Position numbers and translations under genes: made by a program
Assembly: GCA_020635535.1 (NCBI GenBank)
Contig: JACJZP010000004.1
Span: forward strand, 1-64,000
Source: Flavobacteriales bacterium
GTDB taxonomy: Bacteria; Bacteroidota; Bacteroidia; UBA10329
DNA length: 64,000 nucleotides
Direction of reading: 5' to 3'
The notes under the pieces: generated by a model
What the model was told of the DNA's origin: nothing
What the model saw: the letters and a program-made list of their open reading frames with translations, nothing else
Databases searched by the model: none
Part shown: in pieces, positions 27,477 to 35,462 of the stretch
How the letters are laid out: each line of letters starts with the position of its first letter
Numbering within the stretch: position 1 is the stretch's first letter

Positions 27477-27504
27477 TTAATTCGGACTGATTTGTCCGAA
27501 TTAA
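27477..27504. promoter_or_regulatory. 28-bp perfect inverted repeat, candidate Rrf2 operator
   Basis: Two perfect 11-bp arms, TTAATTCGGAC and GTCCGAATTAA, are separated by the 6-bp spacer TGATTT. Located 40 bp upstream of the Rrf2 gene and 5 bp from a Crp/Fnr-type palindrome. Known NsrR/IscR operators are also long inverted repeats, so autoregulation is likely. It is followed by no T-run that would make it a plain terminator. Confidence 0.75.
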
Positions 27505-27508
27505 TTAT

Positions 27509-27522
27509 ATGATTTATATCAG
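27509..27522. promoter_or_regulatory. Crp/Fnr-type site before Rrf2-ric
   Basis: ATGATTTATATCAG. The TGAT/ATCA core is exact; only the last outer base differs. The centre is 78 bp upstream of the Rrf2 start, next to the 28-bp inverted repeat, which suggests layered activation and repression. Confidence 0.8.
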
Positions 27523-27725
27523 CTTTAGATTGGATAAAACTTGGCTATCGATAATTGAATCTAATTCCATCATTGATTCAATGGAATTCTGACAAGGCCA
27601 GTCTTTTCTGTTCCATGAATAAGATTTCCTCATGTCGACATCAGGAGAGAAACAAACAACCGGAATATGTACTTCACCTTCTTGATTTAGGTTTTACCTC
27701 ATTAAAGAGAGTGTCACAACAATTA

Positions 27726-28835
27726 TCATTTACGTGAAGCCGATTTATTCCTCTCAGTTGTATGCCCTGGCCGTGACCATTTGATCTTCTCTACTCTCTC
27801 CGAATGCGTTTTGTAAACAGCTTCATCAACCGTAGGTTTCTCTCCTTTTTGGTAAGGTCTCTGTGCCTTTAATCCGAGTGATTGGAACAAGGCCATATCC
27901 TTGCAGGTCTCAGGATTTGGCGTAGTCAACAGTTTATCGCCTGCAAAAATGGACCCTGCACCTGCCAAGAAGCATAACGCTTGGCCTTCATCGGTCATCT
28001 GTGTTCTTCCTGCTGATAATCGGACCGTGGTATCTGGCAATACAATGCGTGTGGTGGCAATCATCCGAACCATGTCCCAAATAGGAACGATTTCCTGATC
28101 TTCAAGCGGAGTTCCTTCCACCGGAACCAGGCCGTTTATTGGAACACTTTCAGGATGCGGGTTCAATTTCGATAGTGCTAGCAGCATATTGCATCGGTCT
28201 TCCGGGCTTTCTCCCATACCAATAATACCACCCGAACATACAGTCAGTTTTGCCTTTCGAACGTTTCTCAAGGTCTTCAATCTGTCCTCAAAACCACGTG
28301 TGGATATGATCTCTTTGTAATATTCTTCTGATGTGTCGATGTTGTGGTTGTAGGCATACAGTCCGGCAGCGGCCAATCGCTTTGCCTGATCTTCTGTGAT
28401 CATGCCAAGCGTACAGCAAACCTCCAAATCCATGTCATAAACGGCCTTAACCATCTCCAACACTTGGTCGAACTCATAGTTGTCGCGCACATTTCGCCAT
28501 GCTGCCCCCATACACAGGCGGGATGAACCGCTCTGCTTTGCACTTTTGGCCGCTTTTCGAACCTCTTCAATGCCAAGCAGCTCACTTCTTTCAACCTTGG
28601 TCTGATAACGGGCCGATTGCGAGCAATACCCGCAATCTTCGGAGCAGCCACCAGTCTTTATGGATAAGAGCGTGCTCACCTGCACATCGGTCGGGTCGTG
28701 ATGTTGTCTATGAACCGTTGCTGCCTCGTAGATCAGGTCGATCAATGGGCGGTTATAGATCTCCAGTATCTCTTCTTTAGTCCAATCGTAGCGGATGCTG
28801 CTCATTCTTTGGAGTTCGCGCGGGTTGATTTCCAT
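27726..28835 (-). CDS. bioB: Biotin synthase BioB
   Basis: 369-aa radical SAM enzyme inserting sulfur into dethiobiotin. CSEDCGYCSQSARY carries the CxxxCxxC cluster; the [2Fe-2S] ligands are in RLCMGAAW, VCCTLGM and the later RLSAGRT arginine motif. YNHNIDTSEEYY is also diagnostic. The start may be the Met at 28805. It is 3 bp behind the small MORN-like gene and so appears to be the last gene of the molybdopterin operon, an odd place for a biotin gene. Other biotin genes are not in the window. Confidence 0.95.
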   Translation of the reverse strand: MEINPRELQRMSSIRYDWTKEEILEIYNRPLIDLIYEAATVHRQHHDPTDVQVSTLLSIKTGGCSEDCGYCSQSARYQTKVERSELLGIEEVRKAAKSAKQSGSSRLCMGAAWRNVRDNYEFDQVLEMVKAVYDMDLEVCCTLGMITEDQAKRLAAAGLYAYNHNIDTSEEYYKEIISTRGFEDRLKTLRNVRKAKLTVCSGGIIGMGESPEDRCNMLLALSKLNPHPESVPINGLVPVEGTPLEDQEIVPIWDMVRMIATTRIVLPDTTVRLSAGRTQMTDEGQALCFLAGAGSIFAGDKLLTTPNPETCKDMALFQSLGLKAQRPYQKGEKPTVDEAVYKTHSERVEKIKWSRPGHTTERNKSASRK

Positions 28836-28838
28836 CTT

Positions 28839-29225
28839 TCAGTTTGTCTTTTGAACCTGGTCATTCTTATAAAAAAGGGTCTTCTCTACCCTATTCCGAT
28901 CGTCAAAAATGGTGTAACGCCCATTTAGTTTGTCGTTGACATAAGTTGCTTCGGACAACGTGTCGCCTTTCTCAGAAAATGTTATCCAAATACCCTCACG
29001 TTTTCCATGTACGAACGTTCCTTGCATCTTCTTTTTGCCATTGGGGAAATACCAGATCCACAGGCCGTGGTTTCGCCCATCCACCTGATTACCGATCTGT
29101 TTGGCCTGCCCGTTATCGAATTTTGGCTTTTCGCGATCACGGAGATAGAAACCCACAGCGGACACGACAATAACCAGAATACCGACCACCACTTTATGCC
29201 TGCTATCGTAGCGGAAAACCGACAT
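28839..29225 (-). CDS. Membrane-anchored MORN/YwqK-like repeat protein
   Basis: About 129 aa. A single N-terminal membrane helix (KVVVGILVIVVSAVGFYL) is followed by repeats of the MORN type seen in YwqK-like proteins: GLWIWYFPNGKKKMQGTF, GKREGIWITFSEKGD, and LNGRYTIFDDRN. The open frame begins with a TTG at 29231, but the ATG at 29225 is a better start. Lies between moaCB and bioB with 2-3 bp gaps. The function in this operon is not known. Confidence 0.7.
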   Translation of the reverse strand: MSVFRYDSRHKVVVGILVIVVSAVGFYLRDREKPKFDNGQAKQIGNQVDGRNHGLWIWYFPNGKKKMQGTFVHGKREGIWITFSEKGDTLSEATYVNDKLNGRYTIFDDRNRVEKTLFYKNDQVQKTN

Positions 29226-29227
29226 GG

Positions 29228-30142
29228 TCAAACATCGTGTCGGGCACCTCTCAGTATGCCGAAAATGTGAAGCAATGGCGGGAAGAGTGCGTCCATGCTT
29301 TCCTTGGCTCCGTTGGTAGATCCCGGAAGTGCCAGCACCAGCGTGTTTCCTATCACACCAGAAACCGTCCTCGACAACATGGAGTATGGCGTTCTGTCCT
29401 GACCGTAATTTCTTACCGCTTCAGCAATGCCGGGTATTTCGCGATCCAGCATTGGAACAATCGCTTCCGGTGTCACATCGCGTTTCGACAACCCGGTTCC
29501 GCCCGTGAAAATGATCATATCAGTCTCCTGTTCAACCGCTTTATTCACTTCGTTTTGGATGTCTTCCGTTTCGTCAGGAATGACCAGATAATCCTTGATC
29601 TGCACGTTGCAATCTTCCAACTTGGTCATGATGGCCTTTCCTGCCCTATCTTCTTTTTCGCCTCTTGAAATAGTATCCGAACAGACCACAACCGTGGCTG
29701 TAAGATCTTTTCTGAAACGGTCTCTGAAATCGGACTTACCCCCTTTCTTCTTCAGTAGTTTGATGTGGTGAATTTCCACGCCTTTATCAATGGGTTTGAG
29801 CATATCGTACATGGTCAATGCCACCACCGAAGCACCATGCATGGCCTCCACCTCAACACCCGTTTTGTAGATGGTTTTCACATGCATGAGGATGGCAATC
29901 TCTAAATCATCTATGCTGTACTCAATACTTGCCTGCTCAATGGGTAATGGATGGCAATCGGGCAACAGATCGGGTGTCTTTTTCACGCCAAGTAATCCGG
30001 CAGCTTTGGCCATTTCAAACACATCGCCTTTCGGCACCGTTCTGTTCTGAATGGCCGCTATGGTTTCAGGTTTGCTGACCTTGACAATTGCCTGCGCGGT
30101 TGCCGAGCGAAGCGTAGTTGATTTATGTGTAATGTCAATCAT
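29228..30142 (-). CDS. moaCB: Bifunctional MoaC-MoaB/MogA cofactor protein
   Basis: About 305 aa. Residues 1-150 are MoaC (cyclic pyranopterin monophosphate synthase): KGDVFEMAKAAGLLGVKKTPDLLPDCHP and GVEVEAMHGASVVALTMYDMLKP. The rest is the MoaB/MogA adenylyltransferase domain: VVVCSDTISRG, IFTGGTGLSKRD and the LPGSTNGAKES loop. The fused arrangement is common in Bacteroidota. The start is set at the Met overlapping the moaE stop by 4 bp; the frame is open 5 codons more. Confidence 0.95.
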   Translation of the reverse strand: MIDITHKSTTLRSATAQAIVKVSKPETIAAIQNRTVPKGDVFEMAKAAGLLGVKKTPDLLPDCHPLPIEQASIEYSIDDLEIAILMHVKTIYKTGVEVEAMHGASVVALTMYDMLKPIDKGVEIHHIKLLKKKGGKSDFRDRFRKDLTATVVVCSDTISRGEKEDRAGKAIMTKLEDCNVQIKDYLVIPDETEDIQNEVNKAVEQETDMIIFTGGTGLSKRDVTPEAIVPMLDREIPGIAEAVRNYGQDRTPYSMLSRTVSGVIGNTLVLALPGSTNGAKESMDALFPPLLHIFGILRGARHDV

Positions 30143-30582
30143 TTGTTCTCCTTCCAAACATGTGTTTCGTCCTCAAAAACCTCCTTCCCGAAAATGGGGG
30201 CATTAGCCTTTATCTCTTCCACAATGAAGCGAGTGGCATCAAAACATTCCTTTCTGTGAACCGATGATGTGAATACGAACAGACAGATCTCCCCAGCTTT
30301 CACTTCTCCCAGACTGTGATAAATGTGCATGCAGGTGAGGTCGAATTTCGAGAATGCCGCTTCTCGGATGTCGTGCATTGCCTGATTGGCCATGTCCTGG
30401 TAAGCCGAATAATCGATGGCTCGAACCATTTTGCCTCCAATCTCATCCGCCCGAACCTGCCCGAGAAAAATGTCGTGTCCGCCAATGTTGGTTTTCACCT
30501 GATGATGGGCAATGGAAGTTGCAATCTTCTCTGGAGTTATCGGTCCTTGTACGAATACGTTTTTGATCTTTTTTTCACTCAT
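30139..30582 (-). CDS. moaE: Molybdopterin synthase catalytic subunit MoaE
   Basis: 147 aa after choosing the Met at 30582 (MSEKKIKN). Contains GGHDIFLGQVRADEIGGK, YSAYQDMANQAM and the basic VHRKECFDATRFIVEEIKANAPIFGKE segment with the catalytic lysine region. Combines with MoaD to add two sulfurs to precursor Z. The start overlaps the moeB end by 8 bp in the operon. Normal length. Confidence 0.94.
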   Translation of the reverse strand: MSEKKIKNVFVQGPITPEKIATSIAHHQVKTNIGGHDIFLGQVRADEIGGKMVRAIDYSAYQDMANQAMHDIREAAFSKFDLTCMHIYHSLGEVKAGEICLFVFTSSVHRKECFDATRFIVEEIKANAPIFGKEVFEDETHVWKENK

Positions 30583-31651
30583 GCTGAATAGCTTGTTGAT
30601 GAAAGGCCGCCATACCACCCTTCAGGTTGATCAGTTGATTTTGGAAGTTGTTTTCTCGCAAGAATTCAATGGCGCGTAGACTTCGAATTCCTTTCTGGCA
30701 GACCACAATTAGGGGTTTGTCAGTTGGTAGTTCTTTAAACCTGGATGGAATTTCACCCAACTGAATGGAGATTACATCAACTTCCAATTTTGGGGTTTCA
30801 TACACTTCGCGAACGTCAAGAATGTTGATGTCTTTGCCAGTTTCCAACCAATCTTGGAATTGCACTACATTTACCTCGTTTTCTGAAGAGCATGAGGCAG
30901 CCGTATATGAATTGGCCAGATTGATTTGTCTTGCCTTTTCAACTTGTTGCTCATTTCTCGAAAAAGAAATGACCTGTTCCGAGTTGGTGAGCAGGTTCAC
31001 CATTTTCAGTTTCCCTGAAAGCGGTTCTCCAATACCAAGAATGACCTTCATGGCTTCGGTGGCCTGCAGTGTTCCTATTACACCTGGAAGTACGCCCAAC
31101 ACGCCTGCCTCTGCACAGTTCGGTATCTGATCGGCTGTTGGCGGCTCCGGAAACAGACAGCGGTAGGTTGGACCGCTATTCCAATTGAAAACGGAAACCT
31201 GTCCTTCGAATTTGTGGATGGCCCCGTAAACGAACGGTTTGTTCAGTTTCACGCAAGCATCATTCACCAAATACCGCGTAGCGAAATTGTCCGTTCCGTC
31301 AATTATCAGATCGTATTCTCGAATTATCTCCAATGCGTTATTTGCAGTGAGGAATGCTTGATAAATCTGGATTGTAACGTCTGGGTTGAGTTGGTTCAAT
31401 TTCTCTTTTGCCACCAGAGCCTTTGACCGACCTATGTCATTTGTTGTGAAAAGAACCTGACGCTGCAAGTTGGTTTCATCCACCGTATCGCCATCCACAA
31501 TTCCGATTGTACCAACACCAGCAGCAACCAGATACTGCAAAGCAGGGCAGCCCAATCCGCCAGCACCGATAATCAGCACCTTGGCATCGAGCAACTTCTG
31601 TTGGCCTGCTTCGCCAACTTCAGACAACGATATGTGCCGTGCGTATCTCAT
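30575..31651 (-). CDS. moeB: MoeB-type adenylyltransferase fused to rhodanese
   Basis: 358 aa. The N-terminal ~240 residues are an E1-like adenylyltransferase (IIGAGGLGCPALQYL nucleotide loop, DGTDNFATRYLVND, LGVLPGVIGTLQATEAMK). A C-terminal rhodanese domain has the active-site loop VVCQKGIRS with Cys persulfide. The fusion resembles eukaryotic MOCS3 and would both adenylate and sulfurate the MoaD C-terminal glycine. Only part of the usual zinc CxxC pairs is visible. Overlaps moaD by 4 bp. Confidence 0.93.
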   Translation of the reverse strand: MRYARHISLSEVGEAGQQKLLDAKVLIIGAGGLGCPALQYLVAAGVGTIGIVDGDTVDETNLQRQVLFTTNDIGRSKALVAKEKLNQLNPDVTIQIYQAFLTANNALEIIREYDLIIDGTDNFATRYLVNDACVKLNKPFVYGAIHKFEGQVSVFNWNSGPTYRCLFPEPPTADQIPNCAEAGVLGVLPGVIGTLQATEAMKVILGIGEPLSGKLKMVNLLTNSEQVISFSRNEQQVEKARQINLANSYTAASCSSENEVNVVQFQDWLETGKDINILDVREVYETPKLEVDVISIQLGEIPSRFKELPTDKPLIVVCQKGIRSLRAIEFLRENNFQNQLINLKGGMAAFHQQAIQHE

Positions 31652-31884
31652 CCGCCAGCAAATGGTGGTAGTATGGCCACTTCATCATTTTCGCTCAACT
31701 CCAACTCTTCCGAGGCAATTTTCTGGTTGACCGCAACTTGATAGGTAATGTTCGATAGTCTTCTACAATTGGTCTCAAGTTGTTGCCGAAGCGCGGCAAT
31801 GGAATTTTCCCAAAGGTCAATTTGCTCTTCCGATCGGCCCATCCATTCAGCGATCAGCCCAAAATATTTCACGTTCAGTTTCAT
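31648..31884 (-). CDS. moaD: Molybdopterin synthase sulfur carrier MoaD
   Basis: 78-aa ubiquitin-fold protein ending in PPFAGG; the terminal GG is the site adenylated by MoeB and turned into a thiocarboxylate. NDEVAILPPF is the typical last strand. It overlaps mobA and moeB by 4 bp each, so translation is likely coupled. Confidence 0.93.
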   Translation of the reverse strand: MKLNVKYFGLIAEWMGRSEEQIDLWENSIAALRQQLETNCRRLSNITYQVAVNQKIASEELELSENDEVAILPPFAGG

Positions 31885-32426
31885 ACCCTCAAATCTTCTT
31901 TGGTGTTCAGATTTCTCACCAATTCTTCTTTCTCAACTTTCTTTTCCGTCACTTTCAATTCACTTAAAACAGCTCGTAGTCGATGCTCGTCCTTTACTAC
32001 AGCTTGTTCAAAAACAGGAATGCACCTTCGGTCGTAAACCGCAACCAGAGGATGAATGCCCTTGCTTGAAGTTGCCGCAACCACATCCGTATTATCCGAA
32101 TTCAGAACCAACTCTTTCATCAGGTCGAAACCAACAAATGGCGCATCGCAACTTAGAACCAGATTGAGGTCTGTTTCAGATCTTCTCAATCCACTCAGCA
32201 CACCCATTACGGGTCCATAATCGGGTTGCTCATCTTTCACTAATTCAAACCCGAACATGCCGTACATTGGGTTGGATGTGACGATGAGAATGCGCTGGCA
32301 GATCTTGGCCATCGGGTCTAAAATATGTTGGGTCATTGGGCGGCCCTGGTAGAACATCAGCCCTTTGTCGGTTCCCATTCTAGAGCTTTTTCCGCCAGCC
32401 AATATGATGCCTGTTATCGGTTTCAT
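31881..32426 (-). CDS. mobA: Molybdenum cofactor guanylyltransferase MobA
   Basis: 181 aa with the nucleotide-binding start ILAGGKSSRMGTDKG and the metal-site region LVLSCDAPFVGFDL. It attaches GMP to the cofactor, giving the guanine dinucleotide form used by nitrate reductases and other DMSO-reductase-family enzymes. That fits the nitrate transporters nearby, even though no such reductase is in the window. One-base overlap with the upstream TauE/SafE gene. Confidence 0.93.
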   Translation of the reverse strand: MKPITGIILAGGKSSRMGTDKGLMFYQGRPMTQHILDPMAKICQRILIVTSNPMYGMFGFELVKDEQPDYGPVMGVLSGLRRSETDLNLVLSCDAPFVGFDLMKELVLNSDNTDVVAATSSKGIHPLVAVYDRRCIPVFEQAVVKDEHRLRAVLSELKVTEKKVEKEELVRNLNTKEDLRV

Positions 32427-33172
32427 TACGTGAGGAATAATTTGAAACAGGCGATGACCAACACGAAAGCCAAAATGCGTTTAAGCAATAGATTGTCGAA
32501 GCGAATGCTTCCCAAATAGCCGCCAAGGAAACCACCCACTAAGGCAATGGCCACGAGCCAGATAGCCTGTGGGTCTATCGAAACTCCACGACTGAAATGC
32601 CCCATCAATCCGGCAGCAGAATTAACCCATATGAACGCGGCAGAAACCGCAGCGGTCTCCTTCATTGTTCCCCATTTCATCAACAGAATAACCGGACTGA
32701 GAATGATACCACCACCAATGCCGATCATACCCGAAAAGAAGCCGATGACAGCACCTGTGGCCAGTCCTTGCCAAACGGGGACGTCAACGGTCTTATCCGC
32801 GTCTTTTCCAAAAAGTCCAAGCATCCGCAGAATGGCAAACACTAGCAGCACAGCCAATACTTTTTTGTAGATGGCTGCGTTCACTTCTATCATCCCGCCA
32901 AGGAAAGCCAAAGGGATCGAGGTCAAAGCAAACGCCAAGAACAGTTTCTTGTTGAAATGACCTTTTCGTGCATAAGCGATAAACGAAATTGCCGCCACGA
33001 ACAGGTTGAGCACAAGAGCGGTCGGCTTCATCATACTCACGGGAAACGACCAAAGTGCCATCAATGCCAAGTAACCGCTTGCCCCACCATGCCCCACGGC
33101 CGCATACAGAAACGCTACTATGGGAAGCAGTGCCAAGAAATACTGAATGCCTTCTATTTCCCAGATATTCAT
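32426..33172 (-). CDS. TauE/SafE (TSUP) family membrane transporter
   Basis: 248 aa, about eight helices, with the two family repeats AAVGHGGASGYLALMAL and FFSGMIGIGGGIILSPVILL. TSUP proteins move sulfite, sulfoacetate or related anions. Placed second in the molybdopterin operon with overlaps on both sides, it could carry a sulfur compound or oxyanion linked to cofactor synthesis, perhaps molybdate, but no substrate can be read from sequence. No ModABC transporter is in the window. Confidence 0.85.
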   Translation of the reverse strand: MNIWEIEGIQYFLALLPIVAFLYAAVGHGGASGYLALMALWSFPVSMMKPTALVLNLFVAAISFIAYARKGHFNKKLFLAFALTSIPLAFLGGMIEVNAAIYKKVLAVLLVFAILRMLGLFGKDADKTVDVPVWQGLATGAVIGFFSGMIGIGGGIILSPVILLMKWGTMKETAAVSAAFIWVNSAAGLMGHFSRGVSIDPQAIWLVAIALVGGFLGGYLGSIRFDNLLLKRILAFVLVIACFKLFLT

Positions 33173-33507
33173 GTCCTGGCAATTTTCAATTCATTGTCCA
33201 AGAACTCATTGCAACGCCTATTAATGCGCTCGTAAAGATGAATGGCCTCAAGACCCGCCTTCGTTACTTCAGTTCCACCACCACCTGCGCCACCCGATGT
33301 CCGTATTACCAACGGTTCATCAGACAACGCATTCATGGCATCAACAGCTTCCCAAGCCTTCTTGTAAGACATGTTCATACTACGAGCAGCTGCACTGATA
33401 GAGCCCATTTTCTCAATAGCCTTAAGCAATGCCACCCGTCCTTCTCCTAAGTAGGAGCGGCCGTCTTTCATTAACCAAAGTCTGTTATGTACACTGACCT
33501 TATCCAT
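33169..33507 (-). CDS. ModE N-terminal-type winged-helix regulator
   Basis: 112 aa. Matches the LysR-like DNA-binding domain of ModE: YLGEGRVALLKAIEKMGSISAAARSMNMSYKKAWEAVDAMN, followed by the glycine-rich wing GGAGGGGTEVTKAG. The molybdate-binding MOP domains of full ModE are missing. First gene of the nine-gene cofactor operon, 62 bp downstream of a Crp/Fnr-type site. May regulate the operon by molybdate through another partner or without it. Confidence 0.88.
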   Translation of the reverse strand: MDKVSVHNRLWLMKDGRSYLGEGRVALLKAIEKMGSISAAARSMNMSYKKAWEAVDAMNALSDEPLVIRTSGGAGGGGTEVTKAGLEAIHLYERINRRCNEFLDNELKIART

Positions 33508-33562
33508 TATCGCTATACCTGATCGGACATAACGAATGTATTAGAGACCGGTAACTCAATAC

Positions 33563-33576
33563 ATGATTTACATCAT
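33563..33576. promoter_or_regulatory. Crp/Fnr-type palindrome before molybdopterin operon
   Basis: ATGATTTACATCAT, both half-sites exact. Centre 62 bp upstream of the ModE-like start. The other side is the 3' end of the halogenase-like gene, so the operon is the only likely target. Confidence 0.85.
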
Positions 33577-33663
33577 ATTATTAGTTGCTTTTTAGCAAAA
33601 CGACCCCATCAACACCAAACAGGTCAAGTTCAATCCAACGAAGGGCAGTTAAAGGAATTTGTC

Positions 33664-35352
33664 CTACGCGAATTCCTCCACTTCAAACGGATACAGCCAC
33701 ATGGCCTGCATCTGCTGTGCAATTTGTGCATCGCGAGGCAGCAACTTGCTGTTTTCACTGGTTCGTTCCGCTCCCCTCAAAGACATTGTATAAGGATCCA
33801 CCTCGATGCTAAGCGATGTGCCATGTGCTAAATTACTGAACAGTCGATACGTCTCAGCAGCTACTTTCTCAATGATCACAAGGTTTTCGAAGAGCTTACG
33901 CCTAAGTTCTTGCTTGCTGTACTGTTTCTCCACTATATCTTCTTGAAACTTTCGCAAATAGTCCAAATCGAAAGGATCGGTATAACGATCGGTCAGGTCT
34001 GCAGTATCGTATGGCAGCATGTCTTTGAATAGACGCTGCATCTGTGCGCTGAGCTCACCGTAACGTTGCAGGAAACTGGTTGGTCCGGTAACGAGTTCTC
34101 TCATCAGATCCAGGTCTGTCAGCCCATTATTGGTGAACAGCAGGGTATTGATGCTCCAGTATGCACCCCAATCCCAAAATATTTTGGCAACCATTATCTG
34201 GGTGCTACCCCACAGTTCATATTGATCTCGGTAAAGCGGCATCCAATTGTCGTAAAGTGCCCTGATCACTTGAGCGTAGAACTTGGTACGGAAATGAACA
34301 TCTTCGTTGGCAAGGTCGCGCAGTATGAGATCACCTGTAAAGGTGTTGGCCAGACTAATGAAGTCGGTGCCAGGAGAATAGAACGGATCTCCGAAAAGCC
34401 CTGCCTCTCCTACCACAGTCCAACGGTCCGTGCTGTATGTTTCCTTCGATGCATAAGCAAAGTGTTTCATCATCAGAAAATCCATAACCGAACCTTCCTT
34501 ACCCTCAAGATGACTGTATAATTGCGGCTCATTTTCTGCCAACCAATCCAAAGATTTATCAAGTGTGTTGTAGGTTTTGAATGGATGCATTTCCTCATCG
34601 GCAACAATTCCGATACTCGTTCGGTCTCCGACCAATGGAATAATCCACACCCAATAGCCTTTGTCCATAAGATGAACGGTACTGAGATAGCGAAGCCCAT
34701 TTTCCACATGCGAGTGCCATTCCTTGTCGTCAGACCATTCATCAATATCCACCTTAAAATCAACCCGAAACCACGTTGAGTTCACGTTATGTGGGTATTG
34801 CTCTGCAAAACCAAGTTTACGCTTCATGAAACTGGCCCTACCCGTGGCATCTACCACCCAGCGGGTCGTAACTGTTTGGCTTTCGCCATCCTTGGAGTAA
34901 GTAACCAGATGAGTTGGGTCTGAGATCTGTACATCCTGAACCCGTGCTCCTTGCAATACGGTATTGCCAAGCTCCCGGCTCATGTCAATAAGGTCATTCT
35001 CAAAGATGCCTCGATCTATCTGGTGGCTAGGAACAGGCAGAAACTTCTTTGGGCCGAGTTCTACTCTTCGGTGTATCTCGTTCTTATGCTTTGGAGATAT
35101 GAAAAACCGTAATCCATGTTTTGGAAGTTGTTTCTCATCGAGATAATCTTTGAGATTGAGCACTTCCCTCATGTAGTGTGTTCCTAGCTCCACACTCGAC
35201 TCTCCTATCTTAAAAGCCGCTTCTGGAGCTTTTCCATCCCGCATTTCGAGTACCAAAACTTTAATATCAGGATCCTGTTGTTTCAATTGAAGCGAGAGCA
35301 GAAGTCCTGCCAGACCTCCTCCAAGAATGGTTGCATCATACTGTTGTTCCAT
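33664..35352 (-). CDS. Flavin-dependent halogenase-like FAD protein
   Basis: 562 aa. Rossmann motif ILGGGLAGLLLS at 9-20, then FKIGESS with Lys48 at the place of the halogenase catalytic lysine region. WVWIIP at 234-239 fits the WxWxIP signature of flavin halogenases, and GDPFYSPGTDFISLA is the later conserved loop. The ~200-residue C-terminal part is mostly helical. It could halogenate a phenolic or indolic compound or be a related monooxygenase/reductase. Stand-alone gene directly behind a perfect Crp/Fnr-type site, so it is expected to work under low oxygen, which is odd for an O2-using enzyme. Confidence 0.75.
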   Translation of the reverse strand: MEQQYDATILGGGLAGLLLSLQLKQQDPDIKVLVLEMRDGKAPEAAFKIGESSVELGTHYMREVLNLKDYLDEKQLPKHGLRFFISPKHKNEIHRRVELGPKKFLPVPSHQIDRGIFENDLIDMSRELGNTVLQGARVQDVQISDPTHLVTYSKDGESQTVTTRWVVDATGRASFMKRKLGFAEQYPHNVNSTWFRVDFKVDIDEWSDDKEWHSHVENGLRYLSTVHLMDKGYWVWIIPLVGDRTSIGIVADEEMHPFKTYNTLDKSLDWLAENEPQLYSHLEGKEGSVMDFLMMKHFAYASKETYSTDRWTVVGEAGLFGDPFYSPGTDFISLANTFTGDLILRDLANEDVHFRTKFYAQVIRALYDNWMPLYRDQYELWGSTQIMVAKIFWDWGAYWSINTLLFTNNGLTDLDLMRELVTGPTSFLQRYGELSAQMQRLFKDMLPYDTADLTDRYTDPFDLDYLRKFQEDIVEKQYSKQELRRKLFENLVIIEKVAAETYRLFSNLAHGTSLSIEVDPYTMSLRGAERTSENSKLLPRDAQIAQQMQAMWLYPFEVEEFA

Positions 35353-35410
35353 ACGGTTTTCATTTAGAGGTTAATAGCCCCTAAAGCTATAGCGGAACAA
35401 ATGTTATTAT

Positions 35411-35424
35411 ATGATTTATATCAT
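35411..35424. promoter_or_regulatory. Crp/Fnr-type palindrome before halogenase-like gene
   Basis: ATGATTTATATCAT, identical to the site before tyrosine phenol-lyase. Centre 65 bp upstream of the start. The other side is the moeA 3' end. Confidence 0.85.
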
Positions 35425-35462
35425 ATTAATGACATTACTGAAATTGTGATAGGAGCCATTGG

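Noticed and set aside
27555..27737. Small 60-aa ORF between bioB and the Rrf2 promoter
   Set aside because: No ribosome-site or protein-like composition; overlaps the bioB 3' end on the other strand.
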